Positions 46,621 through 58,843 of a stretch of DNA of 64,000 nt are shown here, piece after piece. The translations under genes were made by a program, and so were the position numbers. Source of the stretch: Circinella minor (Eukaryota; Mucoromycota; Mucoromycetes; Mucorales; Lichtheimiaceae); contig JAEPRB010000070.1 in NCBI GenBank assembly GCA_016758965.1, positions 102,938-166,937 of the forward strand, in the 5' to 3' direction. The stretch's first letter is position 1. Each line of letters begins with the position of its first letter. A model generated the notes under the pieces. The model had not been told where the DNA came from. It made no database searches and worked only from the letters and a program-made list of their open reading frames with translations.

Positions 46621-47513
46621 ATGACTATTCACGCCACAACAACCAATATACCCAACAACACCGTTAGAGAACTTGTTAATTTCGGTACGACTTCATTTTT
46701 CTTTTCAAATAAAGAAAAATCGACTTGTATCTGACACATGACAAACAACAACTTTATTCATTTATTTATTTTTTTAATATAGATACCAAAGATGCTCAAG
46801 CCATTCAAAATGCAGCAATAAAATTACGACCTTATATTCCTTCCATTATTGATACTGTTCAAGAAAACATTGTACAACATTTCGAAATAGCAACAGAACT
46901 TCAGTTTGGAAAAGAGCCTTTACGAAGATACCTTGGCCGAATTATGAGTGGACCTTACGACAGTCGGTAAAGAAAAATACTACTCTATATATATATAGCA
47001 AAAATAATAGAGGAAGAGAGAGAACAATAATTAGAGTGAAACAAAAAAAAAAAAAAACTAACCAATAAAATTTATTAATATAGATTTTTCGATTATTTGG
47101 ATTGGGTTGCTACACGACAAATGGTAGACTTGAATGATTATATTTATATCAATACGTTACTGGGTCAATTAGAAGTAGCATTTATTCGAAAAATCTTGGC
47201 ATTAAATTTGACAGATCGAAAAATCGAAGAAACAATAATTACTGCAATCAGTAAACTTTTTTGGATGCAAAACCATTTCTTTATAAAGAATTATTCTATC
47301 AGTAGCAGTAGTAATACAAGTATTGACAATAACAAGAACAAAAAGAAGACAGATACGAATAGTATCAATGGTGATGATGGTCGCAGGTCGGATTTAGTTA
47401 CCTTTGTTCGTGGTATAACCGAATTTTTACGCACATGTCCCATGTTTCCTGTCGTTGTAGGGGCTGTTGTTGGTGGTACAACTGTATACATGAACATGAA
47501 GAACAGGCCATAA
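46621..47513 (+). CDS. globin-sensor/protoglobin-domain-like protein
   Basis: Three exons: 46621-46684, 46783-46966, 47084-47513; 225 residues. The helical pattern PYIPSIIDTVQENIVQHFE, then FFDYLDWVATRQMVD, YIYINTLLGQLEVAF and ISKLFWMQNHFFIKNY resembles the fungal globin-sensor (protoglobin-type) family, with the LFWMQNHFF block the most telling. The region between the second and third blocks is short and contains no His, so a proximal heme ligand is not evident. A C-terminal hydrophobic segment (FPVVVGAVVGGTTVYM) suggests a tail anchor. A Ser/Asn/Lys insertion precedes it. Heme-based O2 or redox sensing is known for bacterial relatives; here the role is unknown. Confidence 0.62.
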
Positions 47514-48177
47514 ATATTTCTTTTTTCTCTCTCTCTTTCCCTCGTTACCTAACCTTTTCTCATTTTTATAATTTTATGTGTATAAATGGATTATACCTTC
47601 AGGTTGTTGATTTGTATTAGTATAAATGCTTTTTTTTTTTGGCCTTATTGTTATACTATTGTCTTTTTTTGTATCGCTTGCGATATAGTTTGAACAATGT
47701 ATAATACAACAACACGAACAATAACCCCTTTCCCCATTTTTCCTTTCCTTTCTTGTTTATAAAAAAATTCATCCCTTTATCACACAATTCAAACATTGCT
47801 CTTTTTTTTTTTCATTCTTTTTATTTTTATTTTTATAAAAGCTTATTTGCAGAAAGTATAATTCCAAGTTCTTCTTTTTACTATGTGCGCGTGTATTATT
47901 ATTCAATTGAATAACCCTAAAATTTTGTTGGTTTCTGCAATTTTTTTTTGTTATGGATTAAAAGTTTAGTTTAGGAAATAACTGTGACAGTTCTCTTTCT
48001 TTATGTAAGATAATCCTTTATTATTATTATTATTATTATTAGGAAATTATTTATTATGAATAACATTAAAATTACACTGTATCAACGATGAAAAAAAAAA
48101 TAAGGGGAAAAAATAATTGTCATCCGATACGTAGATATATATAATATTTTATTCTACTCAATCCATCAATCCTTCGT
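47514..48177. other. convergent intergenic region
   Basis: 3' ends of the globin-sensor and first GST gene. T-rich, with (TTA)n near 48018-48042. No gene is seen. Confidence 0.6.
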
Positions 48178-49279
48178 TTAGATACGAGCTGCTGGTGCTG
48201 GAGGATTTAATTGCATATATTTATCCATTCGTTTCAACCATTCAACAAATTCTTTTCCAGCTTTTTTATCATTAACAATAAGAGCTTGGAATTGATCAGG
48301 ACGCATGACACGAAGGAAAATAATATATGATGCTAAACAAATATCAGCCCAACCAACTAACATATAAAACAAAAAATTAGACTCCTTATTTTAAAAACAG
48401 GTTCTTCTCCTATCCTTTTCCTTTGTTTATTATATTATGTACCTTGGTTTCCTGTCAAATAAGGATAATGTTTAAGCACTCGACCAAGAGCAACCAAATT
48501 CTCAGTAATTGCTTTTGCATGAATACTTTGATCTCCTACAAATTTATCCAGTGATGTCTTGAATGCTTTTTCACGTGTTTGAACGAACCATTGTTGATGT
48601 TCTCCTGCTTTTTCTGCTACCGTGAAAACATTAAGCTTAAATATTTTTGGCAAAAGACGTTTTGTACAATATTCATGAATAAAGAAATGTGCACCAATGT
48701 TGCCATGGAAAAGACTTGGTGTATTTGGATAAGCTTCTTCAAGATAGTTGCTTTTTTATTATAAATAATAAATTATCTTCTTTGTTAGTATTTATATAAG
48801 TAATCTAAAACAATAAGATGTATACCAAACTTACGCAATTTTCCATGACTCATGAACGACCTTATTACCATTACGAACATCAATAATAATAGGTACAGTA
48901 CGGCACGCTTCATTCTTACTAATAGTAAATGATCCAATTATCAGTTATTAATACTAATATTAAAAATTACTGTATGTTTATCCAACCTCCCTTTCCTCAC
49001 CTTCCTTTATATAAAGCACTCTTCTTTTCTTACATACGTTATTTCGGGAATCTTTTTACCAATTTCAGGAAACTTTAACCAAACGGTCTTATATGGAATG
49101 CCCTATATATTATATTAATAACGGGTTAAATATTTATATTCTACTGAAGAAATAAAATAAACTCCTCCCAGTTTACCAACCTTATAATTTAAAGCGAACC
49201 GGGTTTTACAAGTGTTGGGAGACCAAATTTCATTAGGAGTAGTTAACTCGACATCGTAAAGAATAATATCATGAGACAT
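48178..49279 (-). CDS. glutathione S-transferase-like protein A
   Basis: Five exons: 49279-49181, 49102-49038, 48918-48835, 48750-48443, 48356-48178; 244 residues. The N-terminal thioredoxin-like domain includes IILYDVELTT, SPNTCKTRFALNYKGIPYKT, the cis-Pro strand RTVPIIIDV, and the glutathione-binding ESWKIANYLEEAYP. The C-terminal helical domain includes QQWFVQTREKAFKTSLDKF and WADICLASYIIFLR. It is related to fungal GSTs of the Ure2/etherase-like type. It probably conjugates or reduces electrophiles with glutathione in the cytosol; it ends ARI, with no clear targeting signal. It has an identical exon pattern and length to the gene directly upstream on the same strand. Confidence 0.82.
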
Positions 49280-49757
49280 TGTAATTGTTATATTTTTTTT
49301 TAATATTTAAAAGAAAAATTGAGAGAGAAGCCAAAAAAAAAAAAAAAAATAAGAATTTGGAACAAAGCAAATTAATATGGTTAGTAGTTCCCACACTGCT
49401 CAGTGATTACGCCATAATACGCCTTGTTGCTTTTTTATTCAAACGACACATGTGATTAAATTGCTTATTGCTTAATAATAAAAAACAATTATCCTCTCTT
49501 TATATATATTTTATCCATTTTTTTAAAACAGTAATCATTATACATAGTTTTGTTACTATAAAGATGGAAAGGAATCCGGGTTGTATTATTAAGCAGAATT
49601 AGCACAAAAGTTGAGTTTTTTTTTTTTACCGAGAAAAAAACAAAATGGAAAGCAGTTTATTGATCCATGTCCGATTTCGTATATTTAATAAACAAATAGG
49701 TATAAAATATATTTATGAAAAACAAAACACCAAAACACTAAATACTATTTTTTTTTA
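49280..49757. other. intergenic region between the two GST genes
   Basis: 478 bp holding the promoter of GST A and the 3' end of GST B. AT-rich, with a 17-base A run just upstream of GST A. No gene is seen. Confidence 0.6.
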
Positions 49758-50899
49758 TCAAGTTGATGGTGAGGGAGGTTCCAATTTCATATATTTTTCC
49801 ATTCTACCCCACCATTCACTAAATTCTTTTCCAGCCTTGTCATCCTTGAGTACAAAAGTATCAAACATATCTGGTTGCAATGTATAAAAAAAATTAAGAT
49901 ATGCTGCCAACATAATATCTGCCCAAGCAACTATATATATATAATAATAATTTCCTTATTAATATCATTTACTTTTTATAAAATACTACAAAGGGGTAAA
50001 AATGGATGACTGTCAAAAAAAGCTAACACATACTCTGTTCTCCATTCAAATAAGGATATTCCTTGAGAATCGCTCCAATAGGTTCTAAGAGCTCAGTAAG
50101 TGCCTTTTTCTGTTCATCCGAATCGCCTATAATGTTATCAATAGAAGTTTTAAAAAATGTTTCACGAGTCGTTACAAACCAGTCTCTCATGTCTCCCGAT
50201 CTTTCAAGCATAGCAGGTAACACGAGTCTAAAGATGGGAAACAAGGGTTTCTTTGTACAATAATTATATAGAAACATTTGTGCTCCTATGTCATTATTGA
50301 AAAGCTTTGGAGTATCTGGATATGTTTCGTCAAGATATTTTCTAGTAGTATAATAATAAGTAAAATAAAAAGAGAGTTTTTGGTTTAAGTTATACTATTT
50401 ATGGATCATTTTACAATACTGGTATTTGTTCATTTATACTCACGCGATTTCCCAGGAATCTTGGACGACTTTATTGTCATGGAGCACATCAACAATCACT
50501 GGGACTGTAGGAGGGGCATCACTTTTTCTATTATATATATAGTCATATGGATAATAACGTTAATGATACATTAACTAACAACATATTACTTTATCCTTTT
50601 TTTTCTTTTACAGTTTAAATCAATTTTACAATAATATATATCAACGTACGTTATCTTTGGGATTTCAGTATGAACTTCTGGGAATGTAAGCCATACGGTT
50701 TTATATGGTATACCCTATATACATTTGAGTTATGTAGATACAATATTATATTAGATCAAAAATTAAATATGCTAATAATAAATTCCTATGCTACCTTATA
50801 ATTTAATGCATATCGTGTTTTACAGGTATGAGGTGACCAAGGTAACCCTGAAGTTTGAAAAAGTTTAAGATCATATAAGATTATATGTGGTTCAGCCAT
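49758..50899 (-). CDS. glutathione S-transferase-like protein B
   Basis: Five exons: 50899-50795, 50714-50650, 50527-50444, 50341-50034, 49930-49758; 244 residues. It is a tandem paralogue of GST A: the same phases at all four introns, the same internal exon lengths (65, 84 and 308 nt) and the same total length. Matching motifs are IILYDLKLFQT, SPHTCKTRYALNYKGIPYKT, PTVPVIVDV, QDSWEIAKYLDETYP, RDWFVTTRETFFKTSIDN and WADIMLAAYLNFF. Sequence divergence is considerable, so the duplication is not recent. The Ser or Tyr that activates glutathione cannot be assigned with certainty. Confidence 0.82.
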
Positions 50900-51805
50900 T
50901 TTTTTTTTCTTAAAAAATTTCTTGCTCTTTTTGATAACAAGATAATCACGAAGAAAAAAAAAGAAGAATAAAAAAAAAAGCAAATAAAATTTTCTACCTT
51001 TTATACTTGTATTGGCTTCTCTCACATTTACAAATTTGGAAAAAAAAAATAGTCAACATTTTAACTAAGCCATTATATTAGTAACCCTGTCAAAACATAA
51101 ATAAAAATGGCGGTGTAATACACAGAATATATATATAGACATGATTTACACTACTTTATAGATTCTTGAAAGAGAATCATGCAGTCAAAAGAAATTAACA
51201 GTGTATATTTTTTTTAAGTAGCATCAAATGTCTGGTATCTTCTCCGTTGAAAAAGACATCTATTAATTTCTATATGCATGAGTGTAATTTAAAAGACATA
51301 CAAGGAAATTTCTAAAGAAAGTCATAAATGTTTCCAAAGCTAGTTGTATTAGTCATCCTTTGTTATGTGTCATAATAATTATTTTGCTTGAAACAAATAT
51401 ATGTTACCTATCGGAATCATAATTTGCTCAGTGATTTTTTATTTTACCCGTGTATCTTAACTTGGCAACATAAAAATGTAAAGTCAAAACCATAGTAGTA
51501 AAATAAAAATGATATCAATTACTATAAGAATGTGAATAAGACGACACAATCATTTTGTTTTGTTATTTTATAATATAACATGGATGTAAAAAGATACAAC
51601 CATATAGACATGTGGTGGTGATGGTGGTGGTGGTGATTTTATATATTTTGTTCATAAATACCAAACTGTATTACTCACCGATGACCGAAAACAATAAGTG
51701 TATTTCAAAAAACATAAGATACACTTCTTACATAAAATGCAACGTTTTTCTTTATTTACATTCAAATTATAATCTTTTGATTTGTTTTATTATTTTCTTT
51801 ATGTA
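50900..51805. other. intergenic region
   Basis: 906 bp upstream of GST B and downstream of the fusion gene. A (GGT)n-like G-rich tract is at 51612-51637. No gene is seen. Confidence 0.6.
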
Positions 51806-54800
51806 TTAATAATTCTCTTTTGCCTCTTTTGCTAAACTTTCTCCTTTTCGTTTAATAACACCTAAATGAAGAATTCGATCACCTGACATTGCAACTGGAT
51901 TTGAACTACGTCCAATTACCTACAAAAATTATTTAAATGGTTTGAGTATATCATATATTTTAATTTAGCAGTAATGCTCTTAAGTATATACTTACAATAC
52001 CACCACATGGAGCCATATACTCATCTACAACATTGCCAAAGATATTTTTGATTCTCGCAATCACATCACCTTTACGAATAATTGTATTTACACCGGGATA
52101 AACTTCTAATACACCACCTGTTCTTGTATAAATCTTTTTTTTTTTTTTTTTTGATTTTATATAATTAAAGAAAAAAAAAATAAGTATATAATAACTAACT
52201 TTAAAAAATATAATGAATAATTAATATCTAAAACTTACCCAGAATCCTTTAGAACAAAGTACTGTATTTGGAGGTCCAACAAGAATTTTATCCGCCCCAC
52301 CATTTAATTCAAACATACCAAGATTATCAAGAATTCGCATGACACCCATGTACGACCACTAACGGATTTGAATAATGATAAAAAAAAAACTTAGAAGATG
52401 AATATATGGGATAAATAACATTCTTTGTCAGATATGTACATGTGTACATAATATATATATATATATGTGCGTGTGTGTGTTTTAGTAGCTTTCTTGTTCT
52501 TTTTACCTGTACATATTGGTTTTGGAATAGCTGTGGGTTACCAATTTCTACTGTAATTGCATTAATACCACGTGCTGCTGCTGCTGATCTTAATGTTCCT
52601 ATAATGAAAAAAAAATATTTCTATCTTGTTAATACTATGACGTAATATTAAGTCATCTTTAATCTAAATCCAGTAACAGTTATTTTACCATCTTGTCCAG
52701 AGTTATGAAGAACAATTTGTGGTTGTTGCAAGCGTGCCAATATTGCAGATCCACTATCATTCTAAAATACAAAGTCGTTTTGATTAGCATCTTTTTAATC
52801 CATATTTTCTTTTAAATCAAAACCCGTCTATCCTTTTTAATTTCTTTATATATATATATATATATATGAATATGAATATGGATCTGTGTTTTTGTCTGTA
52901 TTGTCTATGCATATATAATTACCATATCCGCACGAACATAATACGAATTAACTCTTCCAAAACTAGCTGTATGCAAATCAATCAAATAATTGAATTGGGA
53001 AATCACTTTGTTCATAAGTTGATAACAAAACACTTGAGATGCAAATCCATCTTCTTTTCCTGGAAATTGTCGGTTCAAATCGCGTCCATCAGCAAATTCA
53101 CGTTTGAATTGTAAGTATCCCACCATGTTTACACAAGGCACAGTGACAACAGTTCCCTTGAGTTTCTTGACATCGATTTCAGCAACGACCCTAATAATGA
53201 TAATAATTTAAAAAATTAAATATCATATATAGAGTATGCATAATTATTATCATCATTCTTTTTTTCGCTTTTTCACTATTACCGATGAATACATGGTACT
53301 CCGTTAAGTTCGTTTCCATGAACTGCTGCCGTTATACCAACCACAGGACTATATAATAATATCAATTTATGTTAGTAATTTACTTTTTTTTTTTTACTTT
53401 TACTTTTAAGAGAAGAAAAAACAAAAACAAAAACATTAAATATTAAATAGAATGGCATACCCTTCTTCAGAACCACGACAAATAATAACAGGTAATCGTA
53501 CCCATTCACTTAAACCTTGTTTCACCATTTTGATCCAGGCAGTACTTATAGTATTAACAGGGAAATCTTCAATAACTAAACGATCTCGTACAACAGGAGG
53601 GGGAACATCAGTATCTTGTGGCAAGAGGGCAGCAGTTGGAGGCTCATACACTTGTGATGTATCTAATTTTCCTCGTATCATAGCAATACTGTCTCGACGC
53701 ATTCCTTCATCTACAGAAGCAAGATCTGTTTTTTGGAGACTTGATGCTAGTATGTCGGTATCTGTTGATCCAGATATGGGAAGAGGTTCAGCAATAGTAG
53801 CAGTAGTGTCACTTATACCTGCAGCTGCAGCAGCCGCGGCAGCAGCAGTGGCTGTGGTTGAAGGTACTCCAAGATTTCCAAGCGGTTGATCATCATAAAC
53901 GACAAGTGATCCTTTACGACGAGGTTCTCGACGAGCGCTTGGAGCTGAAGAATCAGTAGACACTGCTAAAGGTTCGAGAACACTAGGTCCCAAACTATCA
54001 TCGATACTTGTAACAGTAGTACTTTTTTTAGATTCAGAAATTTCCATTGTAATAACTCTTGCATCTAATATCATTAATATTCATAATTAATACATTCTAC
54101 ATGAATGCGAAAAGAAAAAAAGAAGAAGAAGAAAAAAAAAAAACTAGAATGTAAAGTTATTGATATACCGACCTAATTCATGACCACCTACTGATCCTTT
54201 TGAATCAGCTGCTTGAATGACTATACTTGTAGGGCTTGCTTCTTCATCACGTTCAATATAAAGAGTTTCCCCAGCAGAAAGAAATTCGGTACGACGATGC
54301 AAATGATTTTCATCCAAAGTGACACGTACATATCCATTGACAATGTAAACTAATGCAAATGCTCCTAACAATAACTTTTTCCCAGTTTCACCACTTTCAT
54401 TTGATATGGGTTGTCCAATTTTTTCAACATAAAAATGAGCTGTACCCAAATCTTTTTTATACATGAATTGTAAATTGGTAATCGGTGGATTGGATATTTT
54501 ACAACTTGTTGGCCTGAGAATATATAGATATACAAATATGGATGAGTTTATATTTATAACTAGTAAGGTTATTATTCTATTTATCAAACATACCAAGCAC
54601 CATTCCATGAATAAGGAAATAAAGGCTTTACATTTGTTGACATTTCTTCTCCTTTATGATTCAATAAAAATGTTGATTTTGTATTGTCATTAGGCAAAAC
54701 AATGGTTGTACTATAAGCAAAAGAAAGCCATTCAATCATTATAAATTCCTTTTTTTTATTCTATATCTATTTTTTTCTTCTTACCATTCATAACCTGGAT

Positions 54801-55297
54801 AAACTGAAAAGTTACAATTTGCATTGATTTTATGCATACTAAGACGCCAAAAGAATGTTTCATTTTTAGGATCCATTTCAGGTGGATAAACACTAATCTC
54901 AGTTGTCTCGCCTAGACCATTTTTCCATGCTTCTGTTTTATAATCTTCCCTATAATAGATTTTTCATATTCATATATATAAATAAATAAATAATAGTTTT
55001 TCTCTTTCTTTCTTTTTATTTTATCGATAACTCATATTATTTTTTAAAAACACAAAAAAAAAAGAAACTAATTCAAAAATATGAATTCTTGTTTGAAGAT
55101 TAAAAAAAAAAAAACCAATTGTCAAAAAAAAAAAAAAAAAAAAGAAAATAAGAATAAGAATTCTCGTTGTTTAGGTGTAACTTGATAAGTTATATTTCTT
55201 ACTTTGGATCAAGACACTTTACTCTAATAAGTGTAGGCTCAGGAGAATCTTCTTCAAGCATTGAACCTTGAGGAAGTTCCGTTGTGGGAAGACTCAT
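51806..55297 (-). CDS. HutD/Ves cupin fused to AstE/AspA-type zinc deacylase
   Basis: Twelve exons: 55297-55203, 54949-54785, 54710-54594, 54513-54173, 54064-53461, 53348-53283, 53190-52923, 52761-52689, 52598-52507, 52358-52239, 52133-51996, 51919-51806; 730 residues in one frame. The N-terminal part (about 30-240) matches the HutD/Ves cupin family: [26 protein letters not shown] and [16 protein letters not shown] disordered linker with a poly-Ala run follows (about 245-395). The C-terminal part is a succinylglutamate desuccinylase/aspartoacylase (M14-related) domain: AVHGNE (His451, Glu454) and DLHTA (His536) are the zinc ligands, [11 protein letters not shown] the substrate loop, and Glu594 in ITVEIGNP the general base. 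These enzymes remove acyl groups from N-acyl amino acids. HutD is a small protein of bacterial histidine-utilisation operons proposed to sense N-formylglutamate. The fusion is seen directly; the substrate is unknown. Confidence 0.8.
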
Positions 55298-55817
55298 TAT
55301 ACTTGTAGAAATGGGAGAATGTAGTTTATGCAGCCAAGCTAGGGAGTTTGAACGGGAAAGCGCGGATTATTCAAAATGAAAAAAAAAGGTTCAATCGTTC
55401 TTCTATAAATAAGAATCCGCCGACTTGTTTTTTTTTTTTATTTGTTTTTCTTGATAAAACAATATACTCGATGCATAAAAATATTCAACTTTTTCATTGT
55501 ATTTTTTAAACTGTCACAATTGAATCAATTCTTCTTTATATAATTTATACTTTTTTTTCATCAGAGAATTCTTCCCTTTCTATTTTTTTACGTAACATTA
55601 TAAGTTACATCGTAACGCACATTGATGTTGATAACAAAAAAAAAAAAAGATTTAGTAAATTAGCAAACGGTTGTTATTATATATTAACAATTAAAGTTTG
55701 GATTGTTGTTACAGTAATTTAAATCTTTTCTTTCAGGTATCTATACAATAATATCTTAAATATACAACAGTAATAAACAACTTGTTCTATAATGATTACA
55801 TATTGGTTAATAACTTA
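55298..55817. other. intergenic region
   Basis: 520 bp: promoter of the fusion gene and 3' end of the NAPE-PLD-like gene. T-rich tracts; no gene is seen. Confidence 0.6.
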
Positions 55818-57751
55818 TTATGAAGTTTCAACGACAAATGTTTCTCCAAGTTTAAGTACATCAAAGGATTGTTCTTGATGTCCACGTTTTTTAAGCGCTT
55901 TCTTGAGACGTTCCGGAGGTTCATGCACAGGTTCATCAGTCAATACAAATGTACCCCAGTGAATACCAATCTAAAAAGTAGTTAAAACATATAATTATAG
56001 TTTCGATTGATTATGAGTATACTAATATAAATAAATTTTCCAGTAGTGTGCAGCTATGGTAATTATCACCTTCCCTTTTCTTAATTGATATAAACATACT
56101 TACCGATTTTTTACTCTTAATATCCTCATGGACGCGAACAGCATCTTCAGGTGAACAATGTACAGTAGACATGAACCATCGAGGAGAATATGCTCCAATT
56201 GGAATTAAAGAAAGATCAAATGGACCAATCTTATTACCAATTTCTATATACGTAGTAGTATATTCATAATAATTATTTTAGAGAAAAAGTCGCTCTATTA
56301 CACATCTTCCAGGGTAAATCACTATATATATTTTTTTGTTTACCTTTAAATGCAGGGCAATGAGGTAAATTATCAAGATAATCTTCATCATATTGATCAT
56401 TCGGAGAAGCTTCTGTTGGAACAGAACGGTATCCAGTATCTCTATAAATTTATATGTTATTCAGTGCAAAGCAACTTTACCTATCTATATATTTATCACA
56501 ATACTTTTTTTTTTTTTTTAGAAATCTAAAAACTTACCCTCCAAAGAAAACTTTGCCCCCTGAAACTTTATCATTACGAATTCCTTCTAAACACCAAGAA
56601 GCCCAAAGTGTTTTGTTTCTATCGAAAATACCCCGTCCTGAGAAATGTTGACTAGGTGTACAAGTAAACTTGACAACATTATCACCCAATGTTAACGTCT
56701 TGTGTTCCCACCAGTCTAATTCTGTTACACGTTCATTGGTATTTTTTATATGAAACCAAGCTTTGTTTCCGAGAGGAACATAAAAATGAGCTTTAGGATG
56801 TTGTTCTGCTAATTCTTTGATTGAGTTGGTATCTAAATGATCATAACTATATGGCGGAGCGCCCGGAGAATGAGTTCGAGGAATGAGTCAAATTCATTTT
56901 GGCGGAGTAAAGCACAATTTGTTTTTTTTTGTCGGGTGATAATTTCCGTACTTACTGGTTATGGGAAATGACGATTGCATCAATTTGTGGTAAATCTTTT
57001 AATTGACATGGTGCATCTGTATATCTTTTAGGTCCAACAAATTGGAATGGAGAACATCTAGTGATATAATTATAAAATAAATTATAATCAATATATATAT
57101 TTTTTTTTCATTCTGATGAGTAATAATTTAGTAGTGATAGATTATTTTACACTATATACTATTTATAGTTACCTATCCGAAAAAACTGGATCCAGTAATA
57201 CGTTGAGACCATTTATCTGTACTAATGCACATGCACTAAAAAAAAAAGAATATGCCTATTAGTATAGCGCTTCTCACTATCCATAATTATGTCTTTAAAA
57301 GAAGTGAAGAAGTAGATCGATGTTCTACTTACTGTCCGAGCCAGGTAACAACAATATTATTTTCTCCAGCTTGTGAAGGCTCTCGAATAAGCTCCCAATT
57401 CATTTTTTCGACCATGGGTGGTTTAGCGTTTGAAGTGATTGTTTGTTCAGTTTTTCGAAGGTTTACTTCAGACAACATTTTAAATGTTTCTCGAAGACCT
57501 TGAACAGTAGCAGATTCCCAAGGGTTGCCTACAATAATATATATGCACTATACATGAGTTATAAAATAAAAAGTAAATACACTATATATCCACATACGGA
57601 AACCATTGCCATGGTGATGATCGCCAGATTTTGTCATAGTAGTGAAGGAACGAGAACCAAAAGGTAAAGTTTTATAACAATAAAGAGCTGAAAATGCAGT
57701 AACGGAAGAAAATACCCCAAGTGAGACTGCTCGTGAGAAAGGCCGTGACAT
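55818..57751 (-). CDS. NAPE-PLD-like metallo-beta-lactamase phospholipase
   Basis: Eight exons: 57751-57598, 57528-57333, 57235-57173, 57057-56956, 56846-56538, 56441-56344, 56243-56104, 55970-55818; 404 residues (human NAPE-PLD 393, yeast Fmp30 468). The zinc-hydrolase motifs are intact: [32 protein letters not shown] (HxHxDH), [18 protein letters not shown] and [13 protein letters not shown]. This family cleaves N-acyl-phosphatidylethanolamine to N-acylethanolamine and phosphatidic acid; Fmp30 is mitochondrial. The N-terminus ([18 protein letters not shown]) is a basic then hydrophobic segment fitting a mitochondrial signal-anchor. The start is the first ATG not preceded by the poly-Lys/Phe leader frame. 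Confidence 0.9.
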
Positions 57752-58843
57752 AGAATGATAAAACGAATGAAATATATATACTTTTTTTTTTTTTTTGAAA
57801 AATAAAAAAACAAAAAACAAAAAAAAAAAAAGCTTATTTAATTTTACTTGTTACATACAAGCACAGGGAGCAATCGGTAATTCAATATTTTCTTAATATA
57901 GGCCAATTATGAGGTGGCCTAAGTTTCCATATTTGGTCAAAATGGGTCCGTGTTTTAAATGAATAATGAAAATTTCAGTTCGACAAGATATGTCTTTAGC
58001 AACTATGTTCTACAGGAACACTATGCTTATTTGGGGCTCAAATAAAAACCAAAACCTTTAAAAGTACTTGATTCTGGCACTCAAGGGGTATGAGATGAAG
58101 TTAAATATATAGTTATTTATGTACTACATCTCTATTATTTAAACACATTATTAAAGTTCTATAAAAACAAATATTCCCATATATTCTATCTAACCAAAAC
58201 TATCGTCATTATATTAAGGATATAATGAAAATATGTAATGTGGATTAAACCAAGATCTAAAATTACCCTAATATGAATTTATTTTATTCTATTCAGGCGA
58301 TCATGTGATTTTTTTATGTAAACTATTTCGTGTTTCTGACAACAGAACCGCTTTTAGAATAGCATTGACAATAAAAATGGAAAGCAAAGTGCCAAATTCT
58401 GAGTGAACATGACACTATTTTTTTTTTGATATTATTATAATAATCGTATTACAATTATAATTTTTATTGTCACGTATTTACGTACTTATTGAGAAAATAA
58501 TTCGAGAAGAATATTTCAAAGACTTGTGCACTGTAAAAAATATAAATACTATTAAAAGATAGCATTTTCATTTATTCATAGCTTTACAATCAAACTATAC
58601 ATCTTTGAAAATATACAGCGATACAATTTTTTTGTGAAGATGGGGAAATGCTATTGATGAAAAAAGTAGAGCAGAAGTTTTGGATTATATTGTTGATCAA
58701 AGTCTTTTTTTCACTTGAATCGTTCATATCACACGCCGAATATTTGCAAATTGTGCCCTTTACCAGTACTACACATGTCAATGGAGAGCGTTTAGATATA
58801 TGAGAGAAATAATTATAAAGCGTTCATATACTCGACATACCGC
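57752..58843. other. intergenic region, possibly with a repeat-gene fragment
   Basis: AT-rich and without a clear gene. At 58714-58803 the plus strand encodes an open segment with AEYLQIVPFTSTTHVNGERLD before a stop-rich 40 bp. It resembles the GKRLD segment found next to the right arm of the palindrome and may be part of the same repeat family. Confidence 0.35.
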
